The notes beneath the pieces are model-generated. The model worked only from the letters and a program-made list of their open reading frames with translations. It had not been told where the DNA came from and did not search any database. Below are positions 1 through 5,025 of a DNA stretch of 11,504 nucleotides, one piece after another. The stretch is taken from positions 1 through 11,504 of the forward strand of contig JAAEES010000059.1 of assembly GCA_013415575.1 (NCBI GenBank), in the 5' to 3' direction. This DNA is from Methanomicrobiales archaeon (lineage in GTDB: Archaea; Halobacteriota; Methanomicrobia; Methanomicrobiales; Methanospirillaceae). The position numbers and the translations under genes are program-made. Each line of letters begins with the position of its first letter. The stretch's first letter is position 1.

Positions 1-161
1 CCGGTCTGGTCGACGACCTCGACCATACCGTGGACCATCAGGGCAGGGATATCCTCCGGGGTAATAAAATATCTGGCTCCGGATATCTCCATTGAGAGTC
101 CCCGGCCCGAGCGGCGTGCGGTGCCCGCACGTGTATATGAGACGGATGCCACCTTTCCCAT
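1..161 (-). CDS. Unidentified protein, N-terminal 53 residues only (3' end outside window)
   Basis: Reading the minus strand from an ATG at 159-161 gives an open frame of 53 codons that runs off the window edge. It begins MGKVASVSYTRAG and continues through a basic stretch (TARRSGRG) into a more ordered segment (ISGARYFITPEDIPALMVHG). The start is supported by GGTGA a few bases upstream (GGTGAAGTGAC-ATG). I do not recognise the family. There is no signal peptide or membrane segment in the visible part. It is transcribed away from the small RNA gene at 412-530, and its upstream region contains TATA-like boxes and a perfect dyad (230-246). The reading frame and ribosome site make a real gene likely; the function is unknown. 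Confidence 0.6.
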   Translation of the reverse strand, partial: MGKVASVSYTRAGTARRSGRGLSMEISGARYFITPEDIPALMVHGMVEVVDQT

Positions 162-229
162 GTCACTTCACCACAGATGATCTATGGATGAGAGAGTATG
201 TAAAGGTGGCGTCTGACGAATAATTTCAC

Positions 230-272
230 TTATTTTCGCAAAATAAAGATTTAAAGGGGTTTTTTATATCGA
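230..272 (-). promoter_or_regulatory. Candidate promoter and operator dyad for the gene at 1-161
   Basis: On the minus strand two TATA-like boxes are visible, GATATAAAA (about 263-271) and CTTTAAAT (about 248-255). Just downstream is a perfect dyad TTATTTT-CGC-AAAATAA at 230-246. With the usual archaeal spacing of about 25 bp, either box places the transcription start at or next to the dyad, where a bound repressor could block initiation. This would leave a 5' leader of roughly 65-80 nt. The dyad is read directly from the sequence; the promoter and operator roles are inferred. AT-rich dyads arise by chance fairly easily, so confidence is low. Confidence 0.3.
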
Positions 273-377
273 CGAAAACCACCGGAACTTCATGTCTGTT
301 CCCTGCGTTTTTCTGCACACATGTGCCCGGAATGGCCGTGATATGTTAAAATACGGGTTCTCTGCCCGGCCTTTATA

Positions 378-391
378 GAAAAGTTTATAAA
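378..391 (+). promoter_or_regulatory. BRE/TATA promoter of the small RNA gene
   Basis: GAAAAG (378-383) followed by TTTATAAA (384-391) is a textbook archaeal purine-rich BRE plus TATA box. Counting about 25 bp from the box centre puts the transcription start near 411-414, only a few bases before the first paired base of the RNA (418). A second, weaker TTTATA lies at 372-377. No protein-coding gene follows on this strand, so the promoter most likely serves the structured RNA. Confidence 0.65.
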
Positions 392-411
392 TTCATCGAT
401 ACAAGAGATGA

Positions 412-530
412 ATGAAGCCAGCATGGCTTGGTTCCTGGATTAAGCAAAATGCTGATACTCTAATTGATCGATGGCTGATACTCTCACGCATCAATTATGT
501 ATCCAGGCGCAGGCCATGCTGGTCTTTTTT
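412..530 (+). ncRNA. Stand-alone structured small RNA of about 115-120 nt, family not recognised
   Basis: Three nested perfect stems are visible: CCAGCATGGC (418-427) with GCCATGCTGG (513-522), 10 bp; CCTGGAT (434-440) with ATCCAGG (501-507), 7 bp; and TAATTGAT (461-468) with ATCAATTA (490-497), 8 bp. A 6/5-nt internal loop separates the first two. The outer stem is followed by TC and six Ts (525-530), and a BRE/TATA lies at the right distance upstream, so promoter, body and terminator are all present. The 11-mer GCTGATACTCT occurs twice, once in the junction before stem 3 (451-461) and once in its 21-nt apical loop (474-484). No convincing open frame lies inside. It does not look like tRNA, 5S rRNA, SRP RNA or RNase P RNA, and canonical C/D or H/ACA boxes are lacking. 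The start is estimated from the TATA position. The neighbours (1-161 divergent, DUF2070 gene convergent) rule out a simple leader or riboswitch role for them. Confidence 0.65.
513..530 (+). terminator. Stem plus T-run terminator of the small RNA
   Basis: The 3' arm of the 10-bp outer stem (513-522, GC-rich) is followed after two bases by TTTTTT at 525-530. Archaeal RNA polymerase terminates at T-runs, and here the closing stem of the RNA itself stands directly before it. After this point the sequence returns to unstructured, non-coding DNA. Confidence 0.6.
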
Positions 531-704
531 CATGACACCCGATTTTCATCGTTGAACCGGTTTTTGATCGCCTTTATTGAACCCCCGTTCAAAGATTAAA
601 TCAAGAAGCAGCGTCTAACCGCCCATGACTAAAAGAACGGATTTTCCGCGGATTAGGAGCATCTAAATAATAGAAACAAATTCTTTCCTCTCTTGCGCCT
701 TGTC
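531..704. other. Non-coding spacer between converging small RNA and DUF2070 gene
   Basis: There is no supported gene here. A short perfect hairpin, TTGAAC-CCCC-GTTCAA, lies at 577-592. A T-rich stretch on the minus strand (about 665-690) follows the stop codon of the DUF2070 gene at 705-707 and could end the long minus-strand operon. The only ATG-initiated plus-strand frame of note (from 624-625, 13 codons) has no support. I see nothing else. Confidence 0.4.
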
Positions 705-2444
705 CTATCCTATAATGAGGTAGATGACAATAGAGAGGAGGAACGCCAGGAGCAGCATACCGATAGAGAGCGGTGGGATGAAGAGCACCATGGCATTGAC
801 CGTACTTGCCATCTGGGCTATCCGCTGGGATCCAAAAACCACCACCCGTTCACAGGTAGCGGTATCGCCGCCTGCACGTGCAGGAGAGAGATCATTGAGC
901 GCCTCGCGGATTGACTGATCAATGTACGGGATGATGTGATCAGGGGGTATGTTGAAACCGACGGGGTTCTTGCCGCTGATGGTGTTGACCACATGGGAGT
1001 CGGTGGTCATGATCTCTGCCTCATCAACCAGGGTTAGCGCGTGGTCCCTGAGAACCTCCCTGACCCCGGCAAGGACATTATTGCCATCTATCAGAATATA
1101 GGCCGTAGTCTGTCCTCCGGTCCGGATGACCAGGGTTTCTATACCCTGGTCTCCGAAACCCTGGACCCGCGTGAAAGGGGGGATGACCTGGGAAGACCCT
1201 GCTTCCATCGGGTACTGCTCGAGACCAGGTCCTTCGTTGATAGCATGGCAGGCCGCCTGCTGGTAATCACGTGCGGCCAGGGATCCCGGCGAGATACTTG
1301 AGATATCCCCGGTAAAACAGTTATGGCCATCCACAAAGGCGACATGGGGGAATGAACGATGCCCTTCCGCCATGATGGCCATTCCGATACCAAAGTCGAT
1401 ATCCTCTGTTTTTTCAGGGGACCGGGTACTGACCATCAGGATTGTGGTGCCGAAGACCTGGTAGAGGAGTGAGACCGAACCTGAATGGTAGCGGTAGGCT
1501 CTGCTCGCGCCGAACGAATACTCTGGCCGGTCCTTCCCGGAACGGATTGCCGTGACAATCTTCTCGATCTCCTCTTCGGCAACAAGATTGAAGTCGTGGG
1601 TTGCTGTACCATGGGAGACCATCACCAGATCGGGAAATGCATTCTGGAGATATTTCGGGAGGATACCTCCCCCGATCTCCCCCATCGGCCCGGGATGGAC
1701 ATTCGGTACCGTGAAAATCACCCCGCGGCCCTTCTCCTTCCTGAAAAAAATGGTGACCTGCGGCACGTATACCTCTTCCCCAATTTCACGGAAGAAGTCC
1801 TCCATGGTCTTTGACCCATCGGTCAGGTGGGCGATGAACGTGTTGAGGAAACTGAGAATGTGGATGTGGAAAGCCCGGTAGAGCGGGCGATCGATCGCCC
1901 ACATCAGGAGAATGAAGCCTGTCCCGAATACCAGGTGGAGGAGCAGGGCCAGCAGGAAGAACGGCGGGTCAAAAAACAACAGGCCGATGAGAAGCCCGGT
2001 TCCGCTCTGGGTAAGGGCCGGAACGATGATCCGGGTTAAACGAAAGTCAACAATTGCGGCGAGAACGATGAGCCGGGCCCCAAACATGAATCCTATCGCG
2101 ATGGCATAGGACAGAGAGAGCAGGGTGATGCTCACCACCATGCCAGTGAGGGTAATGATGACACCGATAACCGTGCAGGAGAGTGCAAGCAGGGCCGAGC
2201 GGTTCCAGGTCAGGCGTCGCCCGGATATGGATGCCAGCGGGCCAGTCAGCAGGGCACCGGCGAGGGCCGGGATGGTAAATGCCAGGGTTCCGAAGAAGCG
2301 GATACCCGGTCCAAACCGAAAGCTTGCACCATCGATCAGAAATCCGAGAACCACAATGATGGCGAGAGAAGTCGGCCAGGAGGGTGCTGAAAATATGTAT
2401 TTTGAGAGTCCCTCCATTTTGACGTCACCATTGATAATGCTCAC
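705..2444 (-). CDS. DUF2070 family membrane protein, predicted ceramidase-like hydrolase
   Basis: This 579-residue protein has about six hydrophobic segments in the first 185 residues, a soluble part of about 350 residues, and a hydrophobic C-terminal stretch (about 551-578). The soluble part carries the family's most striking motifs: HPGPMGEIGGG (250-260), HGTATHDFN (278-286) and DGHNCF (372-377), rich in potential metal-binding His, Asp and Glu. The family is archaeal and, from memory, is classed in COGs as a predicted membrane lipid hydrolase of the neutral ceramidase superfamily; no activity is proven as far as I know. The start is GTG (2442-2444), chosen because AGGAGGG lies 5 nt upstream; a downstream ATG (MEGLSK) has a poorer site. 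It follows the PfkB kinase gene by 23 nt and is the last gene of the minus-strand run. The substrate is unknown. Confidence 0.88.
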   Translation of the reverse strand: MSIINGDVKMEGLSKYIFSAPSWPTSLAIIVVLGFLIDGASFRFGPGIRFFGTLAFTIPALAGALLTGPLASISGRRLTWNRSALLALSCTVIGVIITLTGMVVSITLLSLSYAIAIGFMFGARLIVLAAIVDFRLTRIIVPALTQSGTGLLIGLLFFDPPFFLLALLLHLVFGTGFILLMWAIDRPLYRAFHIHILSFLNTFIAHLTDGSKTMEDFFREIGEEVYVPQVTIFFRKEKGRGVIFTVPNVHPGPMGEIGGGILPKYLQNAFPDLVMVSHGTATHDFNLVAEEEIEKIVTAIRSGKDRPEYSFGASRAYRYHSGSVSLLYQVFGTTILMVSTRSPEKTEDIDFGIGMAIMAEGHRSFPHVAFVDGHNCFTGDISSISPGSLAARDYQQAACHAINEGPGLEQYPMEAGSSQVIPPFTRVQGFGDQGIETLVIRTGGQTTAYILIDGNNVLAGVREVLRDHALTLVDEAEIMTTDSHVVNTISGKNPVGFNIPPDHIIPYIDQSIREALNDLSPARAGGDTATCERVVVFGSQRIAQMASTVNAMVLFIPPLSIGMLLLAFLLSIVIYLIIG

Positions 2445-2449
2445 CGTAT

Positions 2450-2456
2450 CCCTCCT
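2450..2456 (-). promoter_or_regulatory. Ribosome binding site that fixes a GTG start
   Basis: AGGAGGG on the minus strand lies 5 nt before the GTG at 2442-2444. This is one of the strongest ribosome sites in the window and decides the start of the DUF2070 gene in favour of GTG over the ATG nine codons further in. Confidence 0.7.
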
Positions 2457-2467
2457 GATAGCCAGGT

Positions 2468-3379
2468 TCAGTGCTGCCTGATCCCCAAAACATCCTCCGG
2501 ATTTCCGAATGCCTGCCTATACCGATCTGCCATCTGCACCCAGTCAGGGAGATTCGTCTGGCAGCCGGCGACCTCTATGGCGAACGATGCACAGACTGTT
2601 CCTACCCTGCAACAGGTGAGCGGAGAAAGATGCCGGGTAAACGCGGTCAGGAATCCGGCCCGATACGCATCTCCGGCACCGGTCGGATCTGCCATCCGGA
2701 CCGGCACGGCGGGGATATGCCATTCCTCTCCCTGTACATAGAGCATACTCCCCCGGGAACCGCTGGTGAATACAGCCATGGGAACCTCATTGATGAGATC
2801 GTCCAGTGAAAGTCCGGTTATCCGGCACATGCCCTCCACTTCGTGATTATTTGCAAACAGGAGAGAAATATGGGAGAGGATCTCACACAACTGGTCAGCG
2901 GTATACCGGTGGAGATCCTGCCCGGGATCGAACGAGGAGAACTCTGCCCGTGAAGCGATCTTCACATTGAAGATCGGATCTGCGGTGGCCATATGGACAC
3001 AGGGAAAGGACGGCGGCTCCGAAACCCTGAAGATATCCGAGGCTCCCCACTCGAAGAAGGTGATCTGGTCCCCGGCTTCATCCGTGAACATGAACGCAGT
3101 CGGGGTGTGGGTCCCGGGAACAATATAGAACTGTTTCTTTACTCCGAGGCTGTGTAGCCAGGCATCGTAATCGCTTCCGGCAAAATCATCGCCGACCGCA
3201 CTCACCAGAGTGACCGAACCACCAAGGCGGGCAATTCCGGCGGCGATGTTGGCGGCGCCACCGCCATAAAAGATCTTCCGGTCGGTGATGGTTGCTGAAC
3301 TATTTGGGTGAGGGAGGAGGCCTACCCGGGAGATGTGATCGATAGCCGTGTGCCCGGCTACATGGATCATAGTTCGCAT
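2468..3379 (-). CDS. PfkB/ribokinase-family sugar or nucleoside kinase
   Basis: This 303-residue protein has the full PfkB layout. GGGAAN (39-44) is the N-terminal glycine signature in the substrate lid region, NNHE (177-180) is the NxxE motif for Mg/phosphate, TSGSRGS (205-211) is near the nucleotide site, and DPTGAGDAYRAGF (231-243) is the C-terminal signature with the anion hole and catalytic base Asp237. It should transfer the ATP (or ADP) gamma phosphate to a hydroxyl of a sugar or nucleoside; archaeal relatives include nucleoside kinases, but substrate cannot be read from sequence. The start is ambiguous. ATG at 3377-3379 has AGGA just upstream. An in-frame ATG at 3368-3370 (MIHVAG) overlaps the UPF0212 stop as ATGA, typical of translational coupling. 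Either way the gene overlaps its upstream neighbour. Confidence 0.9.
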   Translation of the reverse strand: MRTMIHVAGHTAIDHISRVGLLPHPNSSATITDRKIFYGGGAANIAAGIARLGGSVTLVSAVGDDFAGSDYDAWLHSLGVKKQFYIVPGTHTPTAFMFTDEAGDQITFFEWGASDIFRVSEPPSFPCVHMATADPIFNVKIASRAEFSSFDPGQDLHRYTADQLCEILSHISLLFANNHEVEGMCRITGLSLDDLINEVPMAVFTSGSRGSMLYVQGEEWHIPAVPVRMADPTGAGDAYRAGFLTAFTRHLSPLTCCRVGTVCASFAIEVAGCQTNLPDWVQMADRYRQAFGNPEDVLGIRQH

Positions 3380-3705
3380 ACGTCCTTTACCTGGAGCGGG
3401 ACATCCCGGAGGGCCTTTCCAATAACCGACCTGGCGATCTTCGCCGCATGATCCGGTGTATCGGCACGAAATACCTTCATCTCCAGCACGAGGCCGACCA
3501 GTGCTGTATTGGCAACAACCAGGGCACTATTCAATTCTCCGTCGCAGAAAGGACAGGCAAGCATCCCTGCTTCGATCTCGACATACTTGGCCGTCGGATT
3601 GAGACGTTTTCCGGCTTCGCTGATGGCGATTCCTACGGCATCGTCAAGCGATTTTACATCCTTGATAATCCAGGCTGATTCCAGTACCACCAGATAATCG
3701 GGCAT
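3367..3705 (-). CDS. UPF0212 (DUF555) family protein
   Basis: This 112-residue protein matches the archaeal UPF0212 family along its length: an N-terminal MPDYLVVLESAW, an AISEAGKRLNP segment (27-37), a Cys pair CPFC (51-54), and the conserved ANTALVGLVLEMKVF (65-79). Only one CxxC is present, so a zinc site would need dimerisation or other ligands. No function is established for the family as far as I know. The start ATG (3703-3705) is preceded by GGAGG 6 nt upstream. It lies 12 nt after the nitroreductase gene and overlaps the PfkB kinase gene, so co-translation is likely. Confidence 0.88.
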   Translation of the reverse strand: MPDYLVVLESAWIIKDVKSLDDAVGIAISEAGKRLNPTAKYVEIEAGMLACPFCDGELNSALVVANTALVGLVLEMKVFRADTPDHAAKIARSVIGKALRDVPLQVKDVCEL

Positions 3706-3717
3706 TCCTGTCCTCCC

Positions 3718-4245
3718 TCACCATTCCTCGTAATGGAGGTGCTCGGCTACCGGCATCCGTCCGGTCAGTTCTGCAGGAGGCTTTCCCCTTCCGATACAGA
3801 TGATAGCGACCGGTCTGACATGGGGCGGAAGGCCGAGGATATTCTTTGTCTCTTCTTCATCAAACGCGCCCACCCAGCACGAACAGAGCTGCAGTGCATG
3901 GGCAGCGAGCAGGAGATAGGTGCCGGCAATAGTCGCATCCTGCACCGCATACAGGATTCCCCGTTCCCCATACCGTGACATCGAACGGACGTAATTTGCA
4001 CAGACCACAAAGAGGACGGGTGCGTCCCTGACATGATGCTGGCCGAATGCAGCTTCGGAGAGTGCTTCCCTCCGTTCAGGATCCCTGACCATCACCACAT
4101 CCCAGGCTTCGAGGTTTCCTGCACTGGGGGCGGTGCTGGCACAATCCACCATATAGACGATCTCCCGCTCGCTGATCTCATCGGCAGAGTACTTCCTGAC
4201 CGAACTTCGGCCCGCCAGAAACTCGAGGAATTCAGAGGAGTCCAT
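3718..4245 (-). CDS. Nitroreductase-family FMN oxidoreductase
   Basis: This 175-residue protein has typical nitroreductase-fold motifs. RSSVRKYS (13-20) supplies the Arg/Ser pair that binds the FMN phosphate, APSAGNLEAW (39-48) is the flavin-contacting segment, and the C-terminal half contains SCWVGAF (122-128) and PVAIICIGRG (145-154), the strand and Gly-Arg motif near the phosphate. Members are usually homodimers using NAD(P)H to reduce nitro compounds, quinones or flavins, or act in cofactor breakdown. The physiological substrate here is unknown. The length is normal for a small archaeal member. The start ATG (4243-4245) has GGAG 3 nt upstream and overlaps the end of the preceding helical-protein gene by 14 bp (4232-4245), so the two are translationally linked. 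Confidence 0.9.
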   Translation of the reverse strand: MDSSEFLEFLAGRSSVRKYSADEISEREIVYMVDCASTAPSAGNLEAWDVVMVRDPERREALSEAAFGQHHVRDAPVLFVVCANYVRSMSRYGERGILYAVQDATIAGTYLLLAAHALQLCSCWVGAFDEEETKNILGLPPHVRPVAIICIGRGKPPAELTGRMPVAEHLHYEEW

Positions 4246-4588
4246 GCTCTCCGAGTACCTGCCAGGCCCCCTGGGCGGCGGTGGTCACCATACTGATCGA
4301 TTCCGAGAGCCTGAGTGACGCGGAACCATACTGATCACTCTCAGTAAGGCTGATAGCCTCGCTCATCAGGTCGATAGCTTTCCGGAACTCGGTAAGTTCG
4401 GTTCCGCGGTATGCAAACTGGAGTTCTGCTCTGACCGAATCCAGGACCATGACCAGCATCCTCCTCGCCCCCACCTTCTCAGCGTCAGGAAACCCTGCAA
4501 GAGCTGTTACCAGATGTGAGCAGATGATCAGTTCGGATTTGGCTCGTTCCGCAAACTGATAGCTCTTCACCGCAGTCTTGAGATCCAT
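4232..4588 (-). CDS. Small all-helical hypothetical protein
   Basis: This 118-residue protein has no Gly/Pro-rich loops apart from one near AGFPDAEK, and its sequence pattern suggests four or five amphipathic helices (for example LVTALAGF, RRMLVMVLDSVRAEL, FRKAIDLMSEAISL, SASLRLSESISM). That resembles TPR-like or four-helix scaffold proteins, but I do not recognise a named family. The start ATG (4586-4588) is forced: an in-frame stop occurs six codons upstream with no other start codon between. The ribosome site is weak (AAAGAGAAC-ATG), unlike its neighbours. It is separated from the RGG protein gene by 97 nt, the largest gap in the run, and overlaps the nitroreductase gene by 14 bp, suggesting a partner or regulator role for that enzyme (inference). 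Confidence 0.75.
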   Translation of the reverse strand: MDLKTAVKSYQFAERAKSELIICSHLVTALAGFPDAEKVGARRMLVMVLDSVRAELQFAYRGTELTEFRKAIDLMSEAISLTESDQYGSASLRLSESISMVTTAAQGAWQVLGEHGLL

Positions 4589-4685
4589 GTTCTCTTTATC
4601 AGCTCACCCGATGATGATAGTTCCGGAAATCGTTCTTCCCGGTCCCGCGGCAGAAAAGTGATATTGGATATCGATAGAGGCCTGG
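4589..4685 (-). other. 97-nt gap with a hairpin in the minus-strand run
   Basis: This is the only sizeable gap between 705 and 9582. On the minus-strand transcript CCGGGAA pairs with TTTCCGG across a 6-nt loop (4623-4642; seven pairs, one G-U). A small dyad GATAT-TGG-ATATC is at 4660-4672. No T-run follows the hairpin, so it is not a clear terminator, and no good TATA box is visible. It may be an mRNA processing or stability element, or simply a spacer. Confidence 0.3.
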
Positions 4686-5000
4686 TTACCGGCCTGCTTT
4701 CTGTTTTGCACCCATAACCGATGCTTTCGAGCGGCGCATCGATTTCCGTACCATGGGATTTCCGGTCCTTGAATCCCCGCGTCCTCCGCTGCGGCGACCG
4801 CCACGGCCGCCACGGCGTCCGCCCCGCTGTCCGCCATAAGCATCTCCGGTTTCCTTTTCAAGCTTCTTGAGAGAGGCCCCGGCCTTGAACCGCTGGTTGG
4901 GCCCGGGTCTCTTCAATTCCCCTTCGGATTTGGGTACAAGCCTGATCTGGCCTTTGACACCTTTGACCTGGACCCACTGGACTGTTCCTGTTTTTCCCAT
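4686..5000 (-). CDS. Small basic RGG-rich protein, possibly DUF5350-like
   Basis: This 104-residue protein is strongly basic. Residues 1-40 form a conserved-looking domain (GKTGTVQWVQVKG, GQIRLVP, RPGPNQRF) that could be a small beta-barrel. Residues 41-55 are probably helical. Residues 56-75 are an RGG/GGR repeat tract, followed by another Arg/Lys-rich tail (84-104). RGG tracts in other proteins bind RNA, so RNA binding is the natural guess, but there is no direct evidence here. The N-terminal domain resembles what I recall of DUF5350, an archaeal family of unknown function; that link is from memory. The start ATG (4998-5000) has AAGGAG 8 nt upstream, and the gene begins 25 nt after gatE, so it is very likely co-transcribed with the tRNA amidotransferase. 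Confidence 0.8.
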   Translation of the reverse strand: MGKTGTVQWVQVKGVKGQIRLVPKSEGELKRPGPNQRFKAGASLKKLEKETGDAYGGQRGGRRGGRGGRRSGGRGDSRTGNPMVRKSMRRSKASVMGAKQKAGR

Positions 5001-5025
5001 ATCTGAAACTCCTTACTAAACCTTG

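Noticed and set aside
278..289. TSSIMPQKKNPD in ArgH (residues 278-289), with Thr where many bacterial enzymes have Gly, as a possible inactivating change
   Set aside because: From memory, Thr at this position is common in archaeal ArgH, and all other catalytic motifs are intact. (The coordinates given here are residue numbers, not bases.)
412..530. Small RNA as a box C/D or H/ACA guide RNA, 5S rRNA, or a short transposable element with 10-bp inverted ends
   Set aside because: CTGA occurs twice (452-455, 475-478) but no proper RTGATGA box or closing kink-turn stem is placed with it. No ACA lies at the expected place after the outer stem. It has no 5S consensus. There is no target duplication at the ends, and the promoter and terminator fit an RNA gene better.
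577..592. TTGAAC-CCCC-GTTCAA hairpin as a terminator or tRNA T-arm
   Set aside because: There is no T-run after it and no other tRNA arms around it; a 6-bp stem of this kind can occur by chance.
4604..4861. Ala-rich minus-strand frame overlapping the RGG protein gene
   Set aside because: It overlaps a gene with a better ribosome site and conserved-looking domain. The Ala/Val repeats are the out-of-frame reading of the RGG-coding tract.
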